This document shows, one piece after another, positions 7,753-17,254 of a stretch of 64,000 nt of DNA (position 1 is the first letter of the stretch; each line of letters starts with the position of its first letter). The stretch is taken from contig BSNO01000003.1 in assembly GCA_030160035.1 (NCBI GenBank), forward strand, positions 992,001 through 1,056,000, given 5' to 3'. A program made the translations under genes and the position numbers. Below the pieces are notes generated by a model. It worked only from the letters and a program-made list of their open reading frames with translations, was not told the DNA's origin and did not search any database. The stretch comes from Rhizobium albus (lineage in GTDB: Bacteria; Pseudomonadota; Alphaproteobacteria; Rhizobiales; Rhizobiaceae).

Positions 7753-8913
7753 ATGTCGGAACAACCCATTCCATTCATCGATCTCGCAGCCCAGCAGGCC
7801 GTGATTCGTCCCAAGATCGACGCTGCAATTGCGCGTGTCCTCGATCACGGCCAGTACATCATGGGCCCCGAGGTCGCCGAGTTGGAAAAGCGCCTGGCCG
7901 AGTTCTGCGGCGCGACCCATGCCATTGCCTGCTCCAACGGCACCGACGCCTTGGCTCTCGGTCTGATGGCGAAGGACGTGCGTCCCGGCGATGCGATCTT
8001 CTGCCCGAGCTTCACCTTCGCCGCCACCGGCGAAGTCGTCGCCTGGCTTGGCGCGACACCTTATTTCGTCGATATCCTCGAAGACACCTACAACATGGAT
8101 CCGGAAAGCCTGAGCCAGGCGATTCTGGACGCCAAGGCTGCCGGTCATCGTCCTGTCGGCATCATCCCGGTCGATCTGTTCGGCCAGGCAGCCGATTACG
8201 ATCGGATCGAGCCGATTGCCGAGGAAAACGGCCTTTGGATGATGTGCGACACCGCTCAAGGGTTCGGCTCGACCTACAAGGGTCGCGTCACCGGTTCGAT
8301 CGGCCATATCGCCACGACCAGTTTCTTTCCCGCCAAGCCGCTCGGCGGCTATGGCGATGGCGGCGCCATCTTCGTCGGCGACGACGAACTGGCCAAGATC
8401 ATCCGGTCGCTGGTCAACCACGGCTATGGCAGCGAGCGCTATGACAATGTCCGCATCGGCATGAATGGCCGGCTGGATTCGATCCAGGCCGCCATCCTGA
8501 TCGAGAAACTCGCGCTGTTCCCCGGCGAAATCGAGGCGCGAGACAGGGTCGCGAAGCGCTACAGCGATGGACTTTCAGACGTCGTCGTCACGCCTGTCGT
8601 CATGGAAGACACGCGTTCGACCTGGGCGCAGTACACGATCAGAGCACCCGGTCGGGATCGCTCAAGCATTCTTGACGCGCTCAAGGCGAAAGGCATCCCT
8701 ACGGCGATCTATTATCCGAAGCCGATGCACGTGCAGACTGCGTACCAGCATTACCCCAAGGCGGGTGGTGCGCTGCCGGTCTGCGACAGGCTTGCAGCCG
8801 AGGTCTTCAGCCTTCCCATGCACGCCTATCTCGACGAGGCGACGCAGGATCGCATCATCGATGCGGTGCGAACCGTAGTTCCCACAATTGTGAAGAGTGC
8901 AGCCGCCCGTTAA
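7753..8913 (+). CDS. DegT/DnrJ/EryC1/StrS-family PLP-dependent sugar aminotransferase
   Basis: 386 residues, start ATG 7753 with AAAGG about 9 bases upstream. These enzymes transfer an amino group to a keto-sugar nucleotide for surface polysaccharide or natural product synthesis. The N-terminus IPFIDLAAQQAVI and the segment ATHAIACSNGTDAL are typical. The PLP-binding lysine is Lys195 in FFPAKPLGGYGDGG, preceded by DTAQGFGSTYKG, where family members usually have DxAQ/DCAH. It lies 127 bases before glmU, suggesting sugar-nucleotide metabolism; the exact substrate cannot be read from sequence. Confidence 0.9.
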   Translation: MSEQPIPFIDLAAQQAVIRPKIDAAIARVLDHGQYIMGPEVAELEKRLAEFCGATHAIACSNGTDALALGLMAKDVRPGDAIFCPSFTFAATGEVVAWLGATPYFVDILEDTYNMDPESLSQAILDAKAAGHRPVGIIPVDLFGQAADYDRIEPIAEENGLWMMCDTAQGFGSTYKGRVTGSIGHIATTSFFPAKPLGGYGDGGAIFVGDDELAKIIRSLVNHGYGSERYDNVRIGMNGRLDSIQAAILIEKLALFPGEIEARDRVAKRYSDGLSDVVVTPVVMEDTRSTWAQYTIRAPGRDRSSILDALKAKGIPTAIYYPKPMHVQTAYQHYPKAGGALPVCDRLAAEVFSLPMHAYLDEATQDRIIDAVRTVVPTIVKSAAAR

Positions 8914-9040
8914 TCGGGAATTGGTCATGCTGCGTCGAGAGAGGCCGACAGATGCCGGTGTTTGCTTTTTGGCAAGCCCGGCAAGCTAGGCAGGCAGTCG
9001 ATCGGCTTTTTCGAGGGGCTTTCAGGGACAAGGATCGACT

Positions 9041-10399
9041 ATGAGCGGCAGATCATGCTTGGCGGTGGTTCTGGCAGCGGGCGAAGGCACGCGGATGCGC
9101 TCCGACCTGCCGAAGGTGCTCCATAAGGTGGCCGGTCTTCCAATGGTTGGCCATGTCGCGGAAGCCGCGCGGCAGGCCGGCGTCGATCGCCTCGCGGTGG
9201 TGGTCGGCCGGGGCGCCGAAGCGGTCTCGGCGGCACTGAGCACCCATGACGTGGCGACACATCTTCAGACGGAGCGGCTCGGAACGGGCCATGCTGTGCT
9301 TGCCGCCCGCGATACGATCGCGCTTGGCTTCGATGATGTGCTGGTGCTCTTCGGCGATACGCCGCTGCTTTCCACCGAGACGATCGAACGTGCCCGAAGT
9401 GCGTTGGCATCAGGCGCCGATATCGCTGTCGTCGGCTTCCATGCCGCGGATCCAACCGGCTACGGTCGCTTGATCGTCAAAGGCGACACGGTTTCCGCCA
9501 TTCGTGAACACAAGGATGCGAGCCCAGAGGAGCGCCAGATCACGCTCTGCAATGGCGGCGTGATGGCGATTTCGGGCAGCCGGATACTCGGCTGGCTCGA
9601 CCGGATCGGCAACGACAATGCCAAGGGCGAATATTACCTGACCGACATCGTCGCGATCGCCGTATCGGAAGGCGCACGCGTCACTGTCGTAGAGGCGCCC
9701 GCCGAAGACCTCATGGGTGCCAACACCCGTGTCGAGCTAGCCGAGCTCGAAGCTGCCTGGCAGCGCCGCCGCCGCCGCGAGCTGATGCTGTCCGGCGTGA
9801 CGATGCAGGCGCCCGAGACGGTGTTCCTCGCCTATGATACCGCGATCGAGCCCGACGCATTCCTGGAGCCGAACGTTGTCTTCGGCCCTGGTGTCACGAT
9901 CGGAGCGGGCAGCGTCATCCGCGCATTCTCCCACCTGGAAGGCGCGACGGTTGCCGCCGATTGCGAGATCGGTCCATTCGCGCGGCTGCGGCCGGGCGCG
10001 GACCTGTCCGAAAAGGCCAAGGTCGGCAATTTCTGCGAAGTGAAGAAGGCCAAGATCGGCAAGGGCGCCAAGATCAATCACCTGACCTATATCGGCGACG
10101 CCGAGATCGGCGCGAAGTCCAATATCGGCGCCGGTACGATCACCTGTAATTACGATGGCATCAACAAGCACCTGACGTCGATCGGCGCCGGTGTCTTCGT
10201 GGGTTCGAACACGTCTCTGGTTGCCCCGGTCGCGATCGGAGACGGTGCCTATATCGCATCGGGCAGCGTCATCACCGAAAACGTATCAGCCGATGCGCTG
10301 GCTCTCGGGCGCGCACGCCAGACCGAAAAGCCGGGCCGGGCAGTCGATATCCGTGCCCGCAACGAGGCAGTGAAGGCGGAACGATCCGCCGGCAAGTGA
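9041..10399 (+). CDS. glmU: Bifunctional UDP-N-acetylglucosamine pyrophosphorylase / glucosamine-1-phosphate N-acetyltransferase
   Basis: 452 residues, the usual GlmU length. The N-terminal uridyltransferase carries LAAGEGTRM-x5-PKVLHKVAG (residues about 9-28). The C-terminal left-handed beta-helix (about 250-430) has repeated hexapeptides ([32 protein letters not shown]) and performs acetyl transfer from acetyl-CoA. Together they make UDP-GlcNAc for peptidoglycan and lipopolysaccharide. It is followed after 51 bases by glmS, which supplies its precursor, so the two form a pathway operon. Confidence 0.97.
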   Translation: MSGRSCLAVVLAAGEGTRMRSDLPKVLHKVAGLPMVGHVAEAARQAGVDRLAVVVGRGAEAVSAALSTHDVATHLQTERLGTGHAVLAARDTIALGFDDVLVLFGDTPLLSTETIERARSALASGADIAVVGFHAADPTGYGRLIVKGDTVSAIREHKDASPEERQITLCNGGVMAISGSRILGWLDRIGNDNAKGEYYLTDIVAIAVSEGARVTVVEAPAEDLMGANTRVELAELEAAWQRRRRRELMLSGVTMQAPETVFLAYDTAIEPDAFLEPNVVFGPGVTIGAGSVIRAFSHLEGATVAADCEIGPFARLRPGADLSEKAKVGNFCEVKKAKIGKGAKINHLTYIGDAEIGAKSNIGAGTITCNYDGINKHLTSIGAGVFVGSNTSLVAPVAIGDGAYIASGSVITENVSADALALGRARQTEKPGRAVDIRARNEAVKAERSAGK

Positions 10400-10450
10400 C
10401 GCGCGGCTTCGGTCGCACCTTTGAAGATTGAGATAGCGGGGACAGCCAGC

Positions 10451-12277
10451 ATGTGCGGAATCATTGGAATCATCGGCACCGAGAGCGTGGCGCCGCGCAT
10501 GGTCGATGCGCTGAAGCGGCTTGAATATCGCGGCTATGATTCCGCCGGCGTCGCGACGCTCGAAGACGGCAAACTCGATCGCCGCCGTGCCGAAGGCAAG
10601 CTCGTCAATCTGGAGAAGGTGCTGGCCGGCAACCCGCTCGCCGGCACGATCGGCATCGGCCATACGCGCTGGGCGACCCATGGCGCGCCCACCGAAAATA
10701 ACGCGCACCCGCATTTCGTGGGCGGCGTCGCCGTCGTGCACAATGGCATCATCGAGAATTTCGCAGCGCTTCGTAGCGAGTTGCGTGCCAAGGGCATCAC
10801 CTTTCACTCGGAGACCGACACCGAAACGGTCGCCGCGCTCATCTCTACGCTGATTGCGGAGGGCGCCGATCCCGTGGCGGCCATGCGCGAGGCGGTGAAG
10901 CGCTTCGAAGGCGCCTATGCGATTGCGGTGATGGTTGAAGGCGAGGGCGGCATGCTGTTGGCGGCCCGCCACGGACCACCGCTCGCCATCGGTCACGGCA
11001 ATGGCGAGATGTTCCTGGGCTCCGATTCCGTCGCGCTGGCGCCCTTCACCGACCGCATCACCTATCTGGAAGATGGCGACTGGGCGGTCGTGACCGCTGA
11101 TACCGCCACCATCTACGACCGCAGCGGCGCCGCGGTTACGCGCTTGGAAACCCGGTCGCAGGTCATAGCGAGCGCGGTCGATCGCGGCAATCACCGCCAT
11201 TTCATGGAAAAGGAAATCTACGAGCAGCCGGAAGCGATCAGCCGGACCATGAGCCGCTACATCGATTTCGCCGAGCTGAAGAGCAAGCCGATCGATGGCT
11301 CGATCGACTTTTCGGCCATCGATCGCCTCACCATGTCGGCCTGCGGCACCGCCTTTTATGCCGGCGTTGTTGGCAAGTACTGGTTCGAGCGCTATGCCCG
11401 CCTGCCGGTGGAGATCGATATCGCGTCGGAATTCCGCTACCGCGAGATGCCGCTCGGCCCGCGCGATGCGGCGATGTTCATCTCCCAGTCCGGCGAGACC
11501 GCCGACACGCTCGCCTCACTGCGCTACTGCAAGGACAATGGGCTGCCGATCGGCGCCGTGGTCAATGTCCAGGAATCGACCATCGCCCGCGAAGCCAACG
11601 CGATCTTTCCAACGCTTGCCGGCATCGAAGTCGGCGTCGCGTCGACCAAGGCATTCACGGCGCAGCTCACCGTGCTCGCGTCGCTCTCCATCATCGCCGG
11701 CCGGCAACGCGGCACGATCGATGACGCGCGCGAAGCCGAGCTCTGCCAGGCTTTGGTCGAGATCCCCGGACTGATGACCAAGGCGCTGAACGAAATCCAG
11801 CCCCAGATCGAGAAGCTGGCGCAGGAACTGTCCCATTATAAGCATGTGCTCTATCTCGGCCGCGGCACGTCCTTCCCGCTCGCCATGGAAGGCGCTCTCA
11901 AGCTCAAGGAAATTTCCTATATCCACGCCGAGGGTTATGCGGCCGGTGAGCTGAAGCACGGGCCAATCGCGCTGATTGACGAGACGATGCCCGTCATCGT
12001 CATCGCGCCTTATGATGCGGTGTTCGCAAAGACCGTTTCCAACATGCAGGAAGTCGCGGCGCGCGGTGGACGCATCATTCTGATCACCGACGCCGAAGGT
12101 GCGGCCGCGGCAGACATGGAAACGATGGCGACGCTCATCGTGCCGAAGGTTCCAGAGATCGCAGCCCCGATCGTCTACTCCGCACCCATCCAGTTGCTCG
12201 CCTATCACACCGCCGTATTCATGGGCACGGATGTCGACCAGCCGCGCAATCTCGCCAAGTCGGTCACCGTCGAATAA
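10451..12277 (+). CDS. glmS: Glutamine-fructose-6-phosphate aminotransferase (isomerizing)
   Basis: 608 residues. The start ATG 10451 places Cys2 at the N-terminus (MCGIIGIIG), the nucleophile of the class II glutaminase domain (about 1-220); the upstream in-frame start at 10421 would block this. Two SIS domains follow (about 285-420 and 455-595), with SQSGETADT and the C-terminal AKSVTVE. It makes glucosamine-6-phosphate, the first step to UDP-GlcNAc, matching glmU upstream. No glmS ribozyme is visible in the short 51-base spacer. Confidence 0.97.
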   Translation: MCGIIGIIGTESVAPRMVDALKRLEYRGYDSAGVATLEDGKLDRRRAEGKLVNLEKVLAGNPLAGTIGIGHTRWATHGAPTENNAHPHFVGGVAVVHNGIIENFAALRSELRAKGITFHSETDTETVAALISTLIAEGADPVAAMREAVKRFEGAYAIAVMVEGEGGMLLAARHGPPLAIGHGNGEMFLGSDSVALAPFTDRITYLEDGDWAVVTADTATIYDRSGAAVTRLETRSQVIASAVDRGNHRHFMEKEIYEQPEAISRTMSRYIDFAELKSKPIDGSIDFSAIDRLTMSACGTAFYAGVVGKYWFERYARLPVEIDIASEFRYREMPLGPRDAAMFISQSGETADTLASLRYCKDNGLPIGAVVNVQESTIAREANAIFPTLAGIEVGVASTKAFTAQLTVLASLSIIAGRQRGTIDDAREAELCQALVEIPGLMTKALNEIQPQIEKLAQELSHYKHVLYLGRGTSFPLAMEGALKLKEISYIHAEGYAAGELKHGPIALIDETMPVIVIAPYDAVFAKTVSNMQEVAARGGRIILITDAEGAAAADMETMATLIVPKVPEIAAPIVYSAPIQLLAYHTAVFMGTDVDQPRNLAKSVTVE

Positions 12278-12290
12278 TCGACTCGCATAC

Positions 12291-12317
12291 GAATCGTGGG
12301 GTGCAGCGCCCCCGATT
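12291..12317 (+). terminator. Possible terminator hairpin after glmS
   Basis: GAATCG-T-GGGG pairs with CCCC-CGATTC across a short loop, giving a 10-bp stem with one bulge about 14 bases after the glmS stop. The following sequence (TCGGCCTTTC) has only a weak T tract, so termination may be partial. Confidence 0.45.
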
Positions 12318-12384
12318 CTCGGCCTTTCAGAGCCCTTGTCGGCCCCTCACGCGGTTGCAGACCGTTCCAATTTCCCTTTTTTCA

Positions 12385-12399
12385 TTAATCATCTTTTAA
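12385..12399. promoter_or_regulatory. CtrA-type box upstream of the porin gene
   Basis: TTAATCATCTTTTAA is an exact match to the alphaproteobacterial CtrA consensus TTAA-N7-TTAA. It lies about 235 bases before the porin ATG, in an AT-rich patch where a promoter would be expected. CtrA is the cell-cycle response regulator and is known to control outer-membrane protein genes in related bacteria; binding here is predicted, not shown. Confidence 0.5.
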
Positions 12400-12634
12400 G
12401 GGGTGGATGGGCCCGCGGCGAAATCGTGGCTTTTGTGCAACAAGGCCATTCCATAGGGGCCACATTCATGCCCAAAAGCGGAAATGCAGATTGCTTCAAA
12501 TGCGCCGCCGCGTATTTTCAATCTCGGAAGCGCGGACAGCAAGTCCAACTTCTCTTGTTGGGGATGGGGCAGGGAAAGCTGTCCTTCAGCAAAATACCCA
12601 GACCCGTTTGAAACTTTTGACTGGAGGTCAGAAA

Positions 12635-13687
12635 ATGAACATTAAGAGCCTTCTTCTCGGCTCCGCTGCGGCTCTGTTCGCAGTTTCTGGCGCCCAGGCT
12701 GCTGACGCGATCATCGCTGCTGAGCCTGAGCCCCTGGAATACGTCCGCGTCTGCGACGCTTTCGGCACTGGTTACTTCTACATCCCCGGCACCGAGACTT
12801 GCCTTTCGGTCGGCGGTCGTATCCGCCTCGACTACGGCTTCGGCGCAAACGGCTTCACGAACCCGGTTTCGGGCGAAGAAGGCTGGGCAAAGCGTTCGCG
12901 CGCTTACCTCTACCTCCGTTCGGCAACGGACACCGAGTGGGGCCCGCTCACGACCTACACCGAAATGCAGATGCAGATCGACAACAGCGACTATTTCGAT
13001 CCGGCTGACGCTTTCAACAGCGAACTCGGTGCCACTGCAGAATCGCGCCTGCCTTTCGCCACGATCTCGCTCGGTGGTCTGACCATGGGCAAGAGCGAAT
13101 CCATGTTCACGCAGTGGACGGATTACGCTGGCTCGGTCATCAACGATGGTATCGTTGGTTTCGGCCCGTTCGACGCTCAGCTGATCAGCTACACCTATGA
13201 CGCCGGCAACGGCTTCTCGGCAATGGTCTCGATCGAAGACGACATCTCCGCTGGCATGGGCTACATCCCGGACGTCGTCGCTGGTGCTAAGTACGAAGCT
13301 GGCGCATTCGCTCTGTCGGTTGTCGGTGGTTACGACGAAAACATCGACGAAGGCGCTGTCAAGGCTCGCCTCGACGGTTCGTTCGGCGGCTTCTCGGCCT
13401 TCGTAATGGGTGGTTACTCCACGAACGAAGCTGGCAACCGCTTCGCAAACTGGGGTGGCGACTGGGCTGTTTGGGGTGGTCTGTCCGCTCCGGTCACCGA
13501 GCGCATCACCTTCAACACCCAGCTGTCGTATGACGAAGACGAAACCTTCGGCGCAGTCGGCAACCTGGTCTTCAACGTTGCTCGCGGCTTCGACGTCACG
13601 ACTGAAGTCTTCTACGTCGACAACTTCGACGCAGTTGGCGATGTCGACGACATCGGCGGCACGATCCGCTTCCAGCGCACGTTCTAA
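12635..13687 (+). CDS. Major outer-membrane porin (rhizobial porin_2 family)
   Basis: 350 residues from ATG 12635, with a perfect GGAGGT 7 bases upstream. The signal peptide is 22 residues (MNIKSLLLGSAAALFAVSGAQA). The mature part starts ADAIIAAEPEPLEYVRVCDAFG and has the two conserved N-terminal Cys of this family (VCDAFG and TCLSVGGRIRLDYGF). Alternating beta strands run to a C-terminal aromatic residue (RFQRTF), the usual Omp85 signal. The protein forms a trimeric general diffusion pore. Biased codons (GAC, GGC, CTC, TCG) and the strong ribosome site indicate high expression. It is monocistronic, bounded by a strong terminator. Confidence 0.95.
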   Translation: MNIKSLLLGSAAALFAVSGAQAADAIIAAEPEPLEYVRVCDAFGTGYFYIPGTETCLSVGGRIRLDYGFGANGFTNPVSGEEGWAKRSRAYLYLRSATDTEWGPLTTYTEMQMQIDNSDYFDPADAFNSELGATAESRLPFATISLGGLTMGKSESMFTQWTDYAGSVINDGIVGFGPFDAQLISYTYDAGNGFSAMVSIEDDISAGMGYIPDVVAGAKYEAGAFALSVVGGYDENIDEGAVKARLDGSFGGFSAFVMGGYSTNEAGNRFANWGGDWAVWGGLSAPVTERITFNTQLSYDEDETFGAVGNLVFNVARGFDVTTEVFYVDNFDAVGDVDDIGGTIRFQRTF

Positions 13688-13708
13688 TCGGTTCCTACCG
13701 GTTTGATG

Positions 13709-13742
13709 GAAAGGCCCGGCAGCAATGCCGGGCCTTTTCGTT
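13709..13742 (+). terminator. Strong Rho-independent terminator of the porin gene
   Basis: AAAGGCCCGGCA pairs with TGCCGGGCCTTT around a GCAA tetraloop (13710-13737), followed by TTTTCGTTTG. This is a near-perfect 12-bp stem, 22 bases past the stop codon. Confidence 0.9.
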
Positions 13743-13774
13743 TGTTGGTCTCAGACAGGTGGGGGAGAGCATCG

Positions 13775-13846
13775 TTGAGAAAATGGTTCTGGCCAGCACT
13801 GGTCATCGCGGCACTGATCGTGACGCTCACGCTTTGGTTCAGCTGA
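13775..13846 (+). CDS. Candidate 23-residue single-span membrane peptide
   Basis: A TTG at 13775 begins a 23-codon frame ending in TGA at 13844-13846. GGGGGAG (13761-13767) sits 7 bases upstream, a strong ribosome site in an otherwise empty gap. The translation (M)RKWFWPALVIAALIVTLT... has two basic residues, aromatic residues at both ends and one hydrophobic span of about 17 residues, ending WFS. This is typical of small bacterial membrane proteins. It lies after the porin terminator and before the convergent hydrolase gene. The start is non-AUG and the frame is very short, so it remains a prediction. Confidence 0.5.
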   Translation: MRKWFWPALVIAALIVTLTLWFS

Positions 13847-13897
13847 AACGAGAGCCAGGTCACAAAGGCGCAATAGCTTGTAAGACTGCACGCGGTC

Positions 13898-14830
13898 TTA
13901 TAGCGAGGCGCGCTCGATGAATTGCGCAATTGCAGTGGGAATGTCCGCGCTATGGGGCAGGGGGGCGTGGCCTTGCCCGGCAACGACTAGGGTCTCCATG
14001 CCGGGGTGCCGCTTCTCCATCTCCGTCACGGTCGCCTGCGATAGAAGCTGAGAGTTCTCGCCACGGATCGTCATGACCGGTACGTGAGCCAACGCATCGA
14101 ATTGCGGCCACAGCGTCGGAAGCTGCGTGTTGAAGTCGATCGCGTTGAGCTGCTTGATGATCGCCTGATCGAAGTCAGGAACGATCTTGCCTTTGCGTTC
14201 GACATAGATGGCTTCGGCCATCTCCCGCCAGTCGCTTGGCCCAAGCGCGGGAAAAGCTTTTCCGTGCGCTTGCTTGAGGATCTCCACGGCTTGATCCCAA
14301 TCTTTCGGTTGGGGAAGGCGGGTCAGATAGCCGCGGATCTGCGCAAGCCCGGCGCCTTCGATCACAGGCCCGGCATCATTGAGAATGGCGGCCGCAATCA
14401 TCGTGGGTCGGGTCGCGGCCAGAAGGTGGATGATCAGCGCACCGCGCGATGTGCCGAAAAAGATCGCCCGTGGGACATCGAGTGCGGCCAGCGCGGCCTG
14501 AACGTCGTCTGTCTCGACTGTGAGCGAATAATTGCCGGCATTCTTGTCGCGATCTGAACCGCCGCGCCCGCGATAGTCGAGGCAGATGACGCGGCGAGGC
14601 TCGACCGCAGGCGCCATCGAGCCATTGCTGAACACCGTCGCAAATTGATGGAAATCGCGGGCGTTACGGGTAAGACCCGGAAGGCAGACAATCGGCAAGT
14701 GTCCGCTGCCGGCTGGCCCACGGTAATCGCGCGCATGCAGGCGCAACCCATCCGCCGCGCTGATCGCGACGGACATAAAGCCGGCTGCAACGGCTGGTGA
14801 GGTTGCGTTGCCGCTGATCGTTTGGCTCAC
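13898..14830 (-). CDS. Alpha/beta-hydrolase fold protein
   Basis: 310 residues. A GTG start at 14830 overlaps the stop of the upstream transglycosylase gene (GTGA), so the two are translationally coupled. The fold is evident: the oxyanion segment LPGLTRNARDF (about 52-62), CLDYRGRGGSD, the nucleophile elbow GTSRGA with Ser near 128, and the final His in GQGHAPL. Likely an esterase or lactonase; the substrate is unknown. A short inverted repeat (TAAGAC/GTCTTA, 13881-13900) overlaps its stop and may end transcripts from both sides. Confidence 0.88.
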   Translation of the reverse strand: MSQTISGNATSPAVAAGFMSVAISAADGLRLHARDYRGPAGSGHLPIVCLPGLTRNARDFHQFATVFSNGSMAPAVEPRRVICLDYRGRGGSDRDKNAGNYSLTVETDDVQAALAALDVPRAIFFGTSRGALIIHLLAATRPTMIAAAILNDAGPVIEGAGLAQIRGYLTRLPQPKDWDQAVEILKQAHGKAFPALGPSDWREMAEAIYVERKGKIVPDFDQAIIKQLNAIDFNTQLPTLWPQFDALAHVPVMTIRGENSQLLSQATVTEMEKRHPGMETLVVAGQGHAPLPHSADIPTAIAQFIERASL

Positions 14831-16926
14831 GTGCGCCCGAAGCGCAGATCATGGACGATGTCCGTCTGTGCCCCGAGCCGCGTCTTGTAGACCTGGTAGT
14901 TCTCCATGACGCGCTGCACGTAGTTGCGCGTTTCCGGGAACGGGATGCGCTCGATCCAGTCCACGACCTCTTCGATCGACTTGCCACGCGGATCGCCGTA
15001 ACGCGCGATCCACTGGGGCACGCGGCTCGGCCCGGCGTTGTAGCCGATGAAGGTGAGGATGTAGGACCCACCGAAGTCGGCGATCTGTTCGCCAAGATAG
15101 TGGGCGCCGAGCGTTGCGTTGTAGCCGGCGTCTTCGGTAAGCCGCGCCGGTGCGTAGGAAAGGCCGTGGCGGGCGGCAACACCCTTTGCCGTTCCCGGCA
15201 GAAGCTGGAGCAATCCGCGGGCATCTGCAGGAGAGACGGCGGCCTTGTTGAACTCGCTCTCCTGGCGGGCGATCGAATAGGCAAGCGCTTTGCCTGAGCT
15301 CGAAATGTTCGCGCTCGGCGGAATCACGCCAATCGGGAAGGCGAGAGCCGCTACATCGACGCCGCGATAGAACGCTGCCTTGCCGACGCGCAGCGCGGTC
15401 GTGTGGTCGCCGCGCGATTCGGCCATGTGCGCGAGCAGTGCCAGTTCGCCGGGGCTGTCGATCTGGTCGGCAAGGGCCCGGTAGAGAAGGTTCGCCCGGC
15501 TCTCATGGCCCGCATTCTGCAAGCGGCGGATGGCGGTCGCTGCCTGCCGGCTCGCGAAGCGGTCCCGTTCGGCCTGGGTGGGAGAGGGGTATGCGACGCT
15601 CAGCGCATTGCGGCCGATCTTTGCTGCGGCCAGCTGGCCGTAGAACGTCGTCTGGTGTTGTGCGGCCGCGGCGTAATATTCACGCGAATTGCCCGGTCCG
15701 CCTGCCTCGGCCGTGCGACCAAGCCAGTAATAGGCGCGCGACGTGGAGAGTGGACGGTTGGAGATTTCGCGGATGCGCTGGAAGTGCGTGTGCGCGGCAG
15801 ACGGGTTGTTCAGCGCCCGCAGCGCGTACCATCCCGCATGGAACTCCGCATCGACGCGGTCGACCGCGCCTTCGGCAAGATGGTTGCTGACGATGCGGTA
15901 GGCGAGGCTTGGATTGCCGGCATCCATGACGCCGCGCGCGACGATGCGCTGCTCGTTCCACCAGGCATCCGGTTCGATGATGGCGGCCTTGTCGCGTGGG
16001 GCGCTCAGCAGCAGTTCGGCGGCTTCTGTATATTTGTCCTGCTGGCGCAGATAGCGGATGCGCGCATGCAGATAGCTCGGATCGCGGTGCCAGGATCTGT
16101 CGACCGCGTTGAGCAATGCACCTGCGTTCGATGCACGTTGGGCGATGGCAGCCCGTGCGCGGAAGAGCGAGTTCGCTTCGCCCTTCGACGCGAAACGCTC
16201 GGCTTGGGAAACGCGGTCGCGATAAAGCAGCATATCCATGCGGCGCTTGTGGTCGGCGACGGTGAGAATGCTGTCGAACTCCCGCAGGAAGAGGTTTTCC
16301 TGGTTGGTGTTCATCGTGTCGTTGTGCCACGCCCGTGAAACGAGCGCTTTGGCCCGGCCGAGATCACCCTTCTGCTTCAGCGCGCGGGCAAGCACGATCA
16401 CGCCCTCCGGCGTTGTAGGATCGCTGTTGGCAAACGCCGCGATGACCTGGTCCGGATGCGGGTTCTCCTCGTGAAGGGCGCGCTCGGAATGGCCGCGCAA
16501 CGCGTCGAGACCCGGCCAGCCCTGAAGCTGGCTGGCAGCTGCCGCGATCTCGCGCGAGGGAACGCCCTTTGCGCCGGAAAGCGCGATAGCCCAGGTGAGA
16601 ATCTGCCGGTCGAGGCTGCCTGCGGGCATGCTGTCGCGCACCGAGCGGGAAACCGTCACGTCGCGGCCGATCGCGTCGAGGCCGCGCTTCAACGCTGCGC
16701 TCGCAGTGCCTGATGTTTCTGCCGGGCTCGTCGGCCGCAGGATCGCACCGGTGATATCGCCTGCCGAAGGAGCCGGAACTGCCTGATACCCGGTGGCGAC
16801 GGTGGCCATGTCGGGTCGGAACACGGGCATCGGAACCGTGCTTGGCGGCACGAACTGCGCTTGCGCTGCCGTCGAGGATAGAGCCACGAGCGTTGCGACC
16901 AGGAGAATAGGCGTCTTGTTCGGCAT
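14827..16926 (-). CDS. Soluble lytic murein transglycosylase (Slt70-like)
   Basis: 699 residues from ATG 16926, which gives a standard signal peptide (MPNKTPILLVATLVALSSTAAQA); a longer frame to 17025 lacks one. A long alpha-helical superhelical region (about 60-530) precedes the C-terminal SLT domain (about 540-690). The SLT domain holds the catalytic Glu in IARQESEFN (about 551-559), the AxGLLQLLPGTA motif and the NATLGAHYL and YNAGPSR motifs. It cleaves peptidoglycan glycan strands in the periplasm to 1,6-anhydro ends. It is first of a two-gene unit with the hydrolase and divergent from dapA. Confidence 0.94.
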   Translation of the reverse strand: MPNKTPILLVATLVALSSTAAQAQFVPPSTVPMPVFRPDMATVATGYQAVPAPSAGDITGAILRPTSPAETSGTASAALKRGLDAIGRDVTVSRSVRDSMPAGSLDRQILTWAIALSGAKGVPSREIAAAASQLQGWPGLDALRGHSERALHEENPHPDQVIAAFANSDPTTPEGVIVLARALKQKGDLGRAKALVSRAWHNDTMNTNQENLFLREFDSILTVADHKRRMDMLLYRDRVSQAERFASKGEANSLFRARAAIAQRASNAGALLNAVDRSWHRDPSYLHARIRYLRQQDKYTEAAELLLSAPRDKAAIIEPDAWWNEQRIVARGVMDAGNPSLAYRIVSNHLAEGAVDRVDAEFHAGWYALRALNNPSAAHTHFQRIREISNRPLSTSRAYYWLGRTAEAGGPGNSREYYAAAAQHQTTFYGQLAAAKIGRNALSVAYPSPTQAERDRFASRQAATAIRRLQNAGHESRANLLYRALADQIDSPGELALLAHMAESRGDHTTALRVGKAAFYRGVDVAALAFPIGVIPPSANISSSGKALAYSIARQESEFNKAAVSPADARGLLQLLPGTAKGVAARHGLSYAPARLTEDAGYNATLGAHYLGEQIADFGGSYILTFIGYNAGPSRVPQWIARYGDPRGKSIEEVVDWIERIPFPETRNYVQRVMENYQVYKTRLGAQTDIVHDLRFGRT

Positions 16927-17254
16927 GATCAGGTGCGTCTCTAACGATGAACTCGGAACTGATTGCCCGTCATGTGGTCGCGCGGGACCACATTCCTTCG
17001 GGTCTGGATGATCGTGCCATGGCATCGGTGAAGCAACGGTTAATCAATGGTTAGGTCTCACGCTTAAATTGTACCGAAAACCCTTGAGAACAGGGCGCCT
17101 CGGAGCTGAAATCGGGCTTTGCCGTGCTTGCGGCGCATTCCGCAGGCGACTATGGTGCGCCGCTTCGATCCGGCGGCACCAACCGCTTCGTGAGAATGCA
17201 TAGCACAATATGGCCAAAGCATGGGATGCTTTCGGCCCGCCTCCGGGAGCCGTA
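16927..17254. other. 328-base divergent promoter region (transglycosylase / dapA)
   Basis: Holds promoters for both flanking genes. At 17040-17054 TTAATCAATGGTTAG matches TTAA-N7-TTAA in 7 of 8 fixed positions, a possible weak CtrA site; the same stretch has a direct repeat of GGTTA. No RNA gene or terminator is visible. Confidence 0.45.

Larger units (their letters stand above)
12278..12634. other. 357-base intergenic region / long porin leader
   Basis: Contains a hairpin just after glmS (12291-12317), a perfect CtrA-type box (12385-12399), and about 200 bases of probable leader before the porin ATG. Small hairpins are visible (CCAAC/GTTGG at 12545-12561 and GCTG/CAGC at 12578-12590). The porin frame is open upstream to 12407 by chance, but the translation is not protein-like. 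A leader this long could be an antisense RNA target; that is inference. Confidence 0.5.

Noticed and set aside
12407-12634. 76-codon in-frame extension of the porin
   Set aside because: No ribosome site, non-protein-like composition, and the signal peptide begins at the ATG at 12635.
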